From the NCBI GenBank assembly GCA_900553645.1, contig USEE01000057.1, positions 1 to 7,783 of the forward strand: a stretch of DNA of 7,783 nt, read 5' to 3'. Below, piece by piece: positions 1 to 5,513 of the stretch. Under the pieces are notes generated by a model. That model had not been told where the DNA came from, searched no databases, and worked only from the letters and a program-made list of their open reading frames with translations. This DNA is from an uncultured Eubacteriales bacterium (GTDB taxonomy: Bacteria > Bacillota_A > Clostridia > Christensenellales > Aristaeellaceae). Positions within the stretch are counted from its first letter, which is position 1, and each line of letters begins with the position of its first letter. The position numbers and the translations under genes were made by a program.

Positions 1-2
1 GT

Positions 3-44
3 GTCAAGGATGCCGCAGGCACGGCGAAGCCGCTTGTCCTTGAC
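3..44. repeat. Compound inverted repeat (three-way-junction type)
   Basis: An outer 8-bp perfect stem (GTCAAGGA at 3-10 with TCCTTGAC at 37-44) encloses two small adjoining hairpins: TGCC-GCA-GGCA at 11-21 and CGGC-GAA-GCCG at 22-32. Only four bases (33-36) remain unpaired on the right. No run of T follows on either strand, so it does not look like a simple terminator. The compact clover-like form suggests a mobile or palindromic repeat element, or the end of one. This is inference, since only one copy is visible and the window starts two bases before it. The rest of 45-170 shows no supported gene. Confidence 0.5.
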
Positions 45-170
45 TCGGTGCGCTGGCTGTGCTATTTTTCCGCCTTCATCCGCATCTCTACCGCTGCCGT
101 CACAGTCCATATCCATCTGACCGCTTTCTGCCAATACCTCACCCTAAACCTTCATTTTTAGTTAGGTGCC

Positions 171-198
171 TTACAAATTAATGCTCAGGTGTTATAAT
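171..198 (+). promoter_or_regulatory. Promoter of the marR-nitroreductase group
   Basis: A -35 box TTACAA (171-176) and a perfect -10 box TATAAT (193-198) are separated by 16 bp, placing the start of transcription near 205 and leaving a leader of about 35 bases before the ATG at 240. An imperfect inverted repeat, AAATTAAT at 175-182 and ATTAAATT at 197-204 (7 of 8 bases match), brackets the spacer and the -10 box. MarR proteins usually repress their own promoters through such dyads, so this is a candidate operator, though the AT-rich arms make chance likely. Confidence 0.6.
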
Positions 199-239
199 TA
201 AATTCGCAAGTGCCCTTACGATTATTAGAAGGTGAGTAC

Positions 240-704
240 ATGGACGACGGGCTGAACCTGCGTTTGCTGGGAGCCATGATTCAAAGCTCCTATGTCATGC
301 AGACGCGCGAAAAGTATCGCGGGCAGGGGCGTCTGCTGATACTGCTGCACATATACGGCGCGCTTACTCAGCGGGAATTGATCGAGCTTACCGGGCGGCG
401 TTCGGCCACGCTCAGCGAACAGCTGGACGGCATGGAGCGCGCCGGGCTGATAACCCGCTGCAAACACGCTCAGGACAAGCGCAACATCGACGTTACGCTG
501 ACTCCGCGCGGTGAGGCGGCGGCGCTTCAGGCGATACGCAGCCGACAGCAATATGCGGACGAGATGCTCGGCGGGTTATCCGACTTACGCAAGCGGCAGT
601 TACTTGCCATAATGGACGAATTGCTGGCCGAATGGGGCGTGTCCGTGAATCCGCGGGAATACGAATATTACGGCAAGGAGGAAGATTCAGATGGATGCAA
701 ATGA
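240..704 (+). CDS. MarR family transcriptional regulator
   Basis: A 154-residue protein with the typical size and layout of MarR-family winged-helix repressors, which dimerise, bind promoter palindromes and release them on binding phenolic or toxic compounds or after oxidation. The winged-helix domain spans about residues 42-92: LTQRELIEL, then the recognition helix region RRSATLSEQLDGMERAGLI (53-71), then the wing with the family signature D79-K-R and V85-T-L-T-x-x-G91. Flanking helices at the two ends would form the dimer interface. The ATG at 240 is preferred over an in-frame GTG at 210 because GAAGGTGAG (228-236) lies just before it. The 3' end overlaps the nitroreductase start by 14 bases, so the two are probably translated together. 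Likely targets are its own promoter and the adjacent nitroreductase and MATE genes (inference). A single cysteine at residue 74, beside the wing, could be a redox switch; that is speculative. Confidence 0.9.
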   Translation: MDDGLNLRLLGAMIQSSYVMQTREKYRGQGRLLILLHIYGALTQRELIELTGRRSATLSEQLDGMERAGLITRCKHAQDKRNIDVTLTPRGEAAALQAIRSRQQYADEMLGGLSDLRKRQLLAIMDELLAEWGVSVNPREYEYYGKEEDSDGCK

Positions 705-1215
705 AGCGATTTTCACCCGCCGCAGTGTGCGGCAGTTTAGCGGAAAGGCTATCGAGCCAGACAAGCTGCATCAGATACTTGAGGCGGCTATGAGCGGCCC
801 CTGCTGCGTCAACGCGCGCGAGTGGGCGTTCATCGTCGTGACCGACCCGGCTAAGCTGAATCAGATGGCCGACGCAAACGGCGGCCCCGCTCGCCCGCTC
901 AGGAGCGCCGCCGCAGGCATACTGGTGTGCGGCGATCTGGAGCGCGCGTTTAAGCCCGCGCCCGACTACTGGGTAATCGACGGCGCGATTGCGGCGCAAA
1001 ACATATGCCTGTGCGCGCACAATTTGGGCATCGGCTCGGTATGGCTGGGCACATGGCCGCAGATGGATCGCGTCGAGAAACAGCGCGCGCTGTTTAACCT
1101 GCCTGAGACGATTATACCGCATTCTATAATCGCACTGGGCTACTCAGATGCGGATATAGCCGCGCCGCGCGATAGCCGATACGAAGCCGACCGTGTGCAC
1201 TTTGAGAAGTGGTGA
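691..1215 (+). CDS. Nitroreductase family FMN oxidoreductase
   Basis: A 174-residue protein of the short nitroreductase type, in which FMN-bound dimers pass electrons from NAD(P)H to nitro, quinone or other substrates in the cytoplasm. The N-terminal FMN-phosphate motif is RRSVRQF (10-16). The stretch PCCVNAREWAFIVV (37-50) corresponds to the family's P-S-x-x-N-x-Q-P-W-x-F-V-V strand, with two cysteines where Ser-Ala is common. The segment DGAIAAQNICLCAHNLGIGSVWLG (97-120) is the conserved second flavin region, and the end RVHFEKW is typical of the family's C-terminus. It has a strong ribosome binding site (AAGGAGGA, 675-682) inside the end of the marR gene. The substrate cannot be told. Its place after a MarR gene and before a MATE gene suggests a detoxification or redox-stress role. 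Confidence 0.9.
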   Translation: MDANEAIFTRRSVRQFSGKAIEPDKLHQILEAAMSGPCCVNAREWAFIVVTDPAKLNQMADANGGPARPLRSAAAGILVCGDLERAFKPAPDYWVIDGAIAAQNICLCAHNLGIGSVWLGTWPQMDRVEKQRALFNLPETIIPHSIIALGYSDADIAAPRDSRYEADRVHFEKW

Positions 1216-1259
1216 CGTCGGTTAAGGCAGTTGACGCTGCGCTGATGTAAACGGTTTGC

Positions 1260-1294
1260 GGCGCGCTTTCAGGCGGGTGCTTGGAGCGCGCCTG
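1260..1294 (+). promoter_or_regulatory. Intergenic hairpin before the MATE remnant
   Basis: GGCGCGCT (1260-1267) pairs perfectly with AGCGCGCC (1285-1292) around a 17-base loop. An alternative pairing, CAGGCG (1270-1275) with CGCCTG (1289-1294), uses the same right arm, so the two folds exclude each other. There is only a weak T-rich tail after it. It may act as a partial terminator or mRNA end between the nitroreductase and the MATE remnant. No convincing separate promoter was found in 1216-1322. Confidence 0.3.
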
Positions 1295-1322
1295 ATTTAC
1301 TAAACCAAGGGAGAGATAGCAA

Positions 1323-1595
1323 ATGAATCCGCTGGGCGGACACAAAATGGCGCAAATGCCGGTCAAAAAACTGCTGCTCAACATGGGCACGCCTATGATG
1401 ATTTCCATGCTGGGGCAGGCGCTTTACAATGTAGTCGATACGTTCTTTGTCTCGCACATACCTGACACCGCCGCCGTCGCGGACATGGGCGACAAGGCAA
1501 TCAATGCGCTTGCCGCTGGCGTGGGCGCTGTCGATGCTGCCCAACGCGGCGGATGTAATTTGGGCGGCGCTGTCCTGATGAGTAGTCTGCGTTAA
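1323..1595 (+). pseudogene. MATE family efflux transporter, internally deleted
   Basis: The first 63 or so residues are the standard start of a clostridial MATE drug/sodium or proton antiporter: an MPVKKLLLNMGTPMMISML-like first helix, then GQALYNVVDTFFVSHI and DTAAVADMGDKAINAL. MATE pumps are about 440-460 residues with 12 membrane helices, and this frame ends after 90. From about 1510 the next frame (+1) reads LPLAWALSMLPNAADVIWAALS before a stop at 1576-1578, which resembles a C-terminal MATE helix. The simplest account is one deletion of more than 1 kb that fused the 5' end to a 3' scrap out of frame. The start has a good ribosome binding site (AAGGGAGA, 1307-1314). The gene should give no working pump, although MarR-MATE pairs are common and this was probably the regulator's main target. 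The N-terminal identity is firm; the C-terminal scrap is less sure. Confidence 0.75.
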
Positions 1596-1612
1596 ACAAA
1601 ATTGAGATATGA

Positions 1613-1644
1613 AAAGGCGCTGTCCGTTATCGGATAGCGCCTTT
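1613..1644. terminator. Bidirectional terminator between MATE remnant and pstS-like gene
   Basis: A 14-bp stem, AAAGGCGCTGTCCG (1613-1626) with CGGATAGCGCCTTT (1631-1644), has one G-T wobble and a four-base loop TTAT. On the minus strand the stem ends in CCTTTTC followed by T-rich sequence. On the plus strand it ends in CCTTTGTCTTG. It sits between two convergent genes and can serve both, with the better T tail for the leftward pstS-like gene. Confidence 0.8.
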
Positions 1645-1666
1645 GTCTTGCCTTAATAAGCTTTTT

Positions 1667-2581
1667 TTATGCCGCAGGTTCAGTTACCGCGTCAACCGCG
1701 TCCCAGGTGCGGGTCTCGCCGGTGTAGATCGAGGTGATTTGCGCCGAGGTGATGGCCTCGATGGGGTTGTTCAGGTTGACTATCACGGCGATGCCGTCGT
1801 GTGCGAAGGTGGTCTGGGTCAGCGTGGCCAGCTCGTCGTCCTTGAGCGCGCGGCTGGACATGCCGATGTTTACCTTGCCCTCGGTTACGTCCTTGATACC
1901 CGCGGAGGAACCCGAGAAGGTGATTTCGACGTTAACGTCGGGGTTGAGCGCAGTGTAACCTTCCTTCAGCGCCTCAATGACCTTTTCAACCGAGGTGGAG
2001 CCCGACAGCGTGAGCTTGCCGCTCAGACCGGAGGCGGTGTACTCGGTAGCGGCAACAGCCTCGGAGCCGTCCGCAGTGGTCGCGGTATCGTCGGTGGCGG
2101 TCACATAGCCGCGCTCGGCGACGATGGCCTGACCCTGAGTGCTGAGCACATATGCGATGAAGTCGGCGGCCAGCGGGTCGTCAGCGCCGGTCTGCGTGGC
2201 CAGTACGAACGGACGCGCCAGCGCATAGGAGCCGCTCTTTACGTTCTCAACAGTGGCTTCCACGCCGTCTACGGGCAGTGCCTTAACCTTGTCGTTGACC
2301 GCGCCCAGCGAGGTGTAGCCGATTGCCTGCTCGTCAACCTCGACCTTGCTTACAACCGCGTCGGTGGAGTCAACCAGCACGGCCTCCTCAAACAAGCGGT
2401 TTTCCGCGCCCTCGTCGGTCTTTACAACTATATTCATCATCTCGTCGAACGCGCCGCGCGTGCCGGAATTGGCTTCACGGGAAATGACCGTGATTTCGCC
2501 GGTCTGCTCAAATGCCAGTGCCGAACCGCTAACCATCATCGCGCCCGCCAGCAATAGACTTGCAATCTTCTTGAGTTTCAT
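1667..2581 (-). CDS. Exported PstS-like phosphate-binding protein, circularly permuted
   Basis: A 304-residue substrate-binding protein of the PstS family (phosphate capture for the PstCAB ABC importer). A signal peptide (MKLKKIASLLLAGAMMVSGSALA) ends at a probable signal peptidase I site after residue 23. There is no lipobox and no cysteine anywhere, unlike most Gram-positive PstS lipoproteins. The mature chain opens with the motif normally found mid-protein, TVISREANSGTRGAF (31-45, supplying the Arg and Ser-Gly-Thr phosphate ligands), then AIGYTSLGAVNDKVKAL (86-102) and the usual C-terminal ARPF and FIAYVLSTQGQAIV. After an acidic, Thr/Ala-rich linker (about 161-187) comes the normal N-terminal half: SGSTSVEKVIEAL (193-205), FSGSSAGIKD (222-231), IGMSSR (239-244), HDGIAVIVN (261-269) and IYTGETRTW (285-293), where the protein stops. 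All parts are present once, in swapped order. The ribosome binding site is AGGAGG, 9 bases before the ATG. No pstCAB genes lie in the window, so its partner is unknown. Confidence 0.88.
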   Translation of the reverse strand: MKLKKIASLLLAGAMMVSGSALAFEQTGEITVISREANSGTRGAFDEMMNIVVKTDEGAENRLFEEAVLVDSTDAVVSKVEVDEQAIGYTSLGAVNDKVKALPVDGVEATVENVKSGSYALARPFVLATQTGADDPLAADFIAYVLSTQGQAIVAERGYVTATDDTATTADGSEAVAATEYTASGLSGKLTLSGSTSVEKVIEALKEGYTALNPDVNVEITFSGSSAGIKDVTEGKVNIGMSSRALKDDELATLTQTTFAHDGIAVIVNLNNPIEAITSAQITSIYTGETRTWDAVDAVTEPAA

Positions 2582-2682
2582 GTTCCTGTTCCTCCTGATC
2601 CTGCTCTGCTTTTCTATCTTCTCTTTGTGACGGGTACATTGTAAGCCCGCCGCATTTGTTTAATAGCAAACATTAGTGAGGG

Positions 2683-2691
2683 TATTGTAAG
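2683..2691 (-). promoter_or_regulatory. Weak candidate promoter elements before the pstS-like gene
   Basis: The 232-bp stretch between the pstS-like start and the upstream terminator (2582-2813) has no gene on either strand. On the minus strand it holds TTACAAT (the reverse of 2684-2690), which could be a -10 box (TACAAT) without a good -35, or a -35 (TTACAA) for a TATTAA about 19 bp on. Neither fits well, and no clear Pho-type direct repeats stand out. This only marks where the promoter is likely to be. Confidence 0.2.
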
Positions 2692-2813
2692 AGCGCGAGT
2701 GTGATGGGGCTTACAAAGCTAACGGAGGGCTTGATTTGAGCGGAATGAAGTCAATTTTAGGATTACAATATTGACGTGACTTTGATTCAATGGAAAAGGC
2801 AAATAAAATACCC

Positions 2814-2854
2814 CTCTCTTTAGAATGACTAAAGGTCGGCCATTCTAAAGAGAG
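2814..2854 (-). terminator. Rho-independent terminator of the exported-protein gene
   Basis: A perfect 14-bp stem, CTCTCTTTAGAATG (2814-2827) with CATTCTAAAGAGAG (2841-2854), has a 13-base loop. Read on the minus strand it lies 30 bases after the stop codon of the leftward exported-protein gene and is followed by GGGGTATTTTATTT. It should insulate the downstream pstS-like gene from read-through. Confidence 0.75.
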
Positions 2855-2883
2855 AGGCAATGCTTTTGTACCTTGTCCCGCGC

Positions 2884-3516
2884 TTATTTCCCCGAACCAG
2901 CCTGCGCCGTGGGTTCACTTGTCGCGCTCGCGCTTGCGTCGTCGCTCGGCGCGGGCGTGGCGGCGGCCGTGCCATATTCGGTGAAGGTTATGCCCTCAAG
3001 CGCCGAGTCGGGCGCCTGACCGTTGAACGTAATCATCGTGATTATGTACGCGCTGCCGTCGTCGCTGAGCATCAGCACGTATTCCGCGTTCACGTTCTGA
3101 AACGTAGACAGTATGCGCGAACACGGCCGTCCCGCAAATTCCTGATCGGACAGTATCTGCCAGGTCGTGCCGTTTTCGTCGGGATGATCGACCGACGCGC
3201 CCAAGTCCTCGGCATATGCCTGAGTAAGCTCGTTTACGTTGTCATAGGGCGATTCAGCCGCGCAGTATACGAACAGCTGCGATTGCGTATCGGCGCTGAA
3301 CACCTCCAGTATCAGATCGGGCTTTACGTTGCCGGAGCGCTCGAAGCCGTTGGTCTGCGCGAGGGTTTCATCGTCGGTACGGGTGAACGCGTTGTCGATC
3401 TCGATTGACATGCCCAGATCGTATATCACAAACGCCCATCCATAGTGCTGCGCATATGCACACGGCGTCAGGCACAGCATTATCAGCGCGGTTAACAGGG
3501 CGAGCAGCCTTTTCAT
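2884..3516 (-). CDS. Exported protein of unknown function
   Basis: The 210-residue product begins MKRLLALLTALIMLCLTPCAYA, a signal peptide with a likely signal peptidase I site after residue 22; LTPC is not a convincing lipobox. The start at 3516 is preferred over an in-frame ATG at 3534 because AAGGAGG lies 7 bases before it, inside the longer reading. Residues 23-180 form one compact domain rich in alternating beta strands, with late strands around FAGRPCSRILSTF, EYVLMLSDDGSAYIITMITF and a final SALEGITF. That pattern resembles the PsbP/Mog1-like alpha-beta sandwich proteins secreted by many Clostridia, but the match is by eye only. Two cysteines (85 and 132) could form a disulphide. The last 27 residues are a Pro/Ser/Ala/Thr tail of low complexity, as in surface spacers, with no membrane anchor or sorting signal after it. 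The gap and hairpins on both sides suggest a single-gene unit. Confidence 0.75.
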   Translation of the reverse strand: MKRLLALLTALIMLCLTPCAYAQHYGWAFVIYDLGMSIEIDNAFTRTDDETLAQTNGFERSGNVKPDLILEVFSADTQSQLFVYCAAESPYDNVNELTQAYAEDLGASVDHPDENGTTWQILSDQEFAGRPCSRILSTFQNVNAEYVLMLSDDGSAYIITMITFNGQAPDSALEGITFTEYGTAAATPAPSDDASASATSEPTAQAGSGK

Positions 3517-3587
3517 GCGTATGCCTCCTTGCATTGTGGGTAAAGCGCGCTATCCTTGGGCTATGGGCAGGCTTAAAACAGATACCG

Positions 3588-3627
3588 CGCTCGGCCGGGG
3601 AGGGAGTATTTACTCCTCAGCCGGGCG
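3588..3627. repeat. Imperfect inverted repeat in the gap after uxaC
   Basis: GGAGTA directly abuts its complement TACTCC around 3603-3618, and outer CCGG arms (3595-3598 and 3621-3624) extend it with a mismatched middle. It may be a weak terminator for uxaC or a regulatory site upstream of the exported-protein gene. The tail is not T-rich enough to call a terminator. Confidence 0.25.
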
Positions 3628-3682
3628 CAAAACGGAGCCTTAATATACTGACTTAGCCCAATCGCGCCGGGGTACGCTTGTA

Positions 3683-3688
3683 ATTATA
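3683..3688 (-). promoter_or_regulatory. Candidate -10 box for the exported-protein gene
   Basis: The minus strand reads TATAAT here, a perfect -10 hexamer in the gap between uxaC and the exported-protein gene, about 167 bases before that gene's start codon. No good -35 lies 16-18 bp upstream; the nearest TTGGCA is 22 bp away. The leader would contain the imperfect hairpin at 3588-3627. Confidence 0.3.
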
Positions 3689-3725
3689 CATCGCAATGAT
3701 GTCATTTTATTGCCAAAACGTCGGC

Positions 3726-5132
3726 TTAAATCTTAAAACCGAAGAAGCGCACGGCGTTGTTGTAGCTGATGTCCTTGACCACCTGACCCGCGGTCTCGAA
3801 GTCCGCCGGATACTCGCCGTCCTCGATCCACTGGCCGATCACGCCGCACAGTATGCGGCGGAAGTATTCGTGCCGGGTGTAGCTCAGGAACGAGCGCGAG
3901 TCGGTCAGCATACCGATGAAGTTGCCCAGCACGCCCACGTTGGCCAGCGAGGTCAGCTGAGCTTGCATACCGGTCTTGGTGTCGTTGAACCACCACGCCG
4001 AGCCGTGCTGTATCTTGCCCGCGCAGGTAGAATCCTGGAACGCGCCCGCGATTACGTCGAGTATCTCGTTGTCGTTGGCGTTGAGCGAATAGAGCACCAT
4101 GCGGGGGAGCTTGTCGTCAACGTTCAGGGCGTTCATGAGCTTTGCGAGGCTGTCCAGGCACTGGGTCTGGCCCATGCTGTCGAAGCCGGTGTCCGGGCCG
4201 AGCTGCTTAAACATGCGCTCGTTGGGGTTGCGCAGAGCGCTGTAATGAATCTGCATTACCCAGCCGCGCTCGGCGTACTCGCGGCCCAGGAACATGAGCA
4301 TCGCGGTTATGTACTTGGCCGCGTCGCAGGTGGACACTTCGCCGCCCGCCATCGCGCGCTGGAATACCTCATTGACCTCCTCGTCGGAGGCGGGGGCATA
4401 AGGCACGTAATCCAGACCGTGGTCGCTGGCGACGCAGCCCATCTTGCCGAAGAAGTCCAGACGGCTCTTCAGCGCGGCGCGCAGGCCGTTTATATCGTCA
4501 ACCGCATAGCCGCTGACCTCGCCCAGCTTCTTTACGTAGGCCGCAAAGCCGGGCTTGTCGATGTTGACGGCCTTGTCGGGACGCCATGCGGGCAGTACCT
4601 TTACCTCGCAGGTGGGGTCGGCCGCGATGGCCTCGTGCCAGTGCAGATCGTCCACCGGGTCGTCGGTGGTGCAGATCAGGGTTACGTTGCTCTTCTTAAT
4701 AATGCCGCGCACGCTCATGTCCGGCTCCTGCAGTTTTGCATTGCACCAGTCGTAAATCGCGCGGGCGTTTTCTTCATTTATGAGCAGGTCGCAGCCGAAG
4801 TAGCGCTTCAGCTCCAGATGCGTCCAGTGGTACAGCGGGTTGCCTATTGCGCGCGGCAGCACCTTGGCATAGGCCAGGAACTTTTCCCAGTCGCTCGCGT
4901 CGCCGGTGATATAGCGCTCGTCCACGCCCGCGTTGCGCATCATGCGCCACTTGTAATGGTCGCCGCCCAGCCACGCCTCGGTTATCGTCTTAAAGCGGTA
5001 ATCGTTGGCAATCTGTTCGGGATTGATGTGGCAGTGGTAGTCCAGTATGGGCATTGTCTCGGCATAGTCATGATAGAGCTTCTTCGCGCTCTCGGTATTG
5101 AGCAGAAAATTATCGCCCATGAACTTCTTCAT
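3726..5132 (-). CDS. uxaC: Glucuronate isomerase (uronate isomerase)
   Basis: A 468-residue cytoplasmic enzyme, full length for the family (about 465-470). It converts D-glucuronate to D-fructuronate and D-galacturonate to D-tagaturonate (EC 5.3.1.12), the first step of hexuronate breakdown from pectin or host glycans. It belongs to the amidohydrolase superfamily. The metal-binding start LDYHCHINP (30-38, His33 and His35) is intact, followed by HYKWRMMRNAGV (59-70), CTTDDP (154-159), SDHGLD (236-241), MQIHYSALRNPN (293-304), QHGSAWWFNDTKTGM (375-389), GMLTDSRSF (407-415) and HEYFRRILC (421-429). The start at 5132 has AAAGGAGA about 10 bases upstream. No other hexuronate gene (uxaA, uxaB, uxuA, kdgK) lies in the window, so the pathway must be encoded elsewhere or beyond the edge. 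Confidence 0.97.
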   Translation of the reverse strand: MKKFMGDNFLLNTESAKKLYHDYAETMPILDYHCHINPEQIANDYRFKTITEAWLGGDHYKWRMMRNAGVDERYITGDASDWEKFLAYAKVLPRAIGNPLYHWTHLELKRYFGCDLLINEENARAIYDWCNAKLQEPDMSVRGIIKKSNVTLICTTDDPVDDLHWHEAIAADPTCEVKVLPAWRPDKAVNIDKPGFAAYVKKLGEVSGYAVDDINGLRAALKSRLDFFGKMGCVASDHGLDYVPYAPASDEEVNEVFQRAMAGGEVSTCDAAKYITAMLMFLGREYAERGWVMQIHYSALRNPNERMFKQLGPDTGFDSMGQTQCLDSLAKLMNALNVDDKLPRMVLYSLNANDNEILDVIAGAFQDSTCAGKIQHGSAWWFNDTKTGMQAQLTSLANVGVLGNFIGMLTDSRSFLSYTRHEYFRRILCGVIGQWIEDGEYPADFETAGQVVKDISYNNAVRFFGFKI

Positions 5133-5236
5133 CGGAAAATCGTCTCCTTTTACTTACAAGATATTATCTGAATACTATCGCAATGTTATACCATGATTGT
5201 CACGCTGCGACGCGTACAACCGGGCAGTCTGATAAT

Positions 5237-5265
5237 ATTATATCGCACGCGCGCAAAATGCGCAA
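5237..5265 (-). promoter_or_regulatory. Candidate uxaC promoter
   Basis: On the minus strand a perfect -10 TATAAT (reverse of 5237-5242) lies exactly 17 bp after TTGCGC (reverse of 5260-5265), a three-of-six match to the -35 consensus. The leader to the uxaC start codon would be about 100 bases. The weak -35 box overlaps TGCGCAATA (5259-5267), which is repeated at 5321-5329 inside the palindrome ATTGCGCAAT (5319-5328). These repeats could be operator sites for a hexuronate regulator, but this is inference. Confidence 0.5.
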
Positions 5266-5374
5266 TATCCATGCGCAGGTTTATTATCTTATATAGAAAG
5301 TGCTCTGTTGCATGTTGAATTGCGCAATACGACAATCGAGACGCAACTAATTGCATTTTATTTTGAGAAAGGGG

Positions 5375-5403
5375 TTGACAAGCGGGCAGAGGCGTGGTAC
5401 AAT
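5375..5403 (+). promoter_or_regulatory. Strong promoter of the terminase cassette
   Basis: A consensus -35 TTGACA (5375-5380), a 17-bp spacer and a -10 TACAAT (5398-5403), extended by an upstream TGG (5395-5397, a TGn motif). It is the best promoter in the window. Transcription should start near 5410, leaving a leader of about 100 bases before the ATG at 5514. The divergent uxaC promoter lies about 110 bp away on the other strand. Confidence 0.85.
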
Positions 5404-5416
5404 ATATCCCGTAAGG

Positions 5417-5430
5417 CGAACATAAGTTCG
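5417..5430. promoter_or_regulatory. LexA (SOS box)-like operator
   Basis: CGAAC-ATAA-GTTCG is a perfect palindrome containing the Gram-positive LexA/DinR core GAAC-N4-GTTC, and it matches the published longer consensus CGAACRNRYGTTYC at 12 of 14 positions. It sits at about +7 to +20 of the terminase promoter, where a bound repressor would block transcription. If real, the cassette would be silenced by host LexA and switched on by DNA damage. Binding is inferred from the motif and its position only. Confidence 0.6.
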
Positions 5431-5481
5431 CAAATATAGACTTGGCCGCGCGAGCAGTGCGGCATGATTATTGACTGCTGC

Positions 5482-5497
5482 ATGCAAGGAGTTGCAT
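5482..5497 (+). promoter_or_regulatory. Leader dyad with GGAG in the loop
   Basis: ATGCAA and TTGCAT pair perfectly around a four-base loop, GGAG, the core of a Shine-Dalgarno sequence. The real ribosome binding site of the next gene (GGAGGTGAG, 5502-5510) starts five bases later. The element could be an RNA hairpin affecting ribosome access, or a DNA operator dyad. Confidence 0.3.
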
Positions 5498-5513
5498 ATA
5501 TGGAGGTGAGGCG

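Noticed and set aside
3..161. Reading frame open from the left edge to a stop at 159-161 on the plus strand
   Set aside because: The first part is fixed by the inverted repeat, the rest has no recognisable motif, and the frame runs almost to the marR promoter. It is not supported as the end of a gene.
210..239. Upstream GTG start for the MarR gene
   Set aside because: The ATG at 240 has GAAGGTGAG just before it and gives a normal MarR N-terminus. The GTG lies only about 5 bases after the expected transcription start.
1643..2557. 304-codon plus-strand frame opposite the pstS-like gene
   Set aside because: It is a mirror of the real gene caused by GC-rich codons and lacks any family motif. 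The minus frame has a signal peptide and PstS motifs.
3696..5171. 491-codon plus-strand frame opposite uxaC
   Set aside because: It is an antisense shadow of the clearly recognised glucuronate isomerase, with Ala/Val/His-rich composition and no domain.
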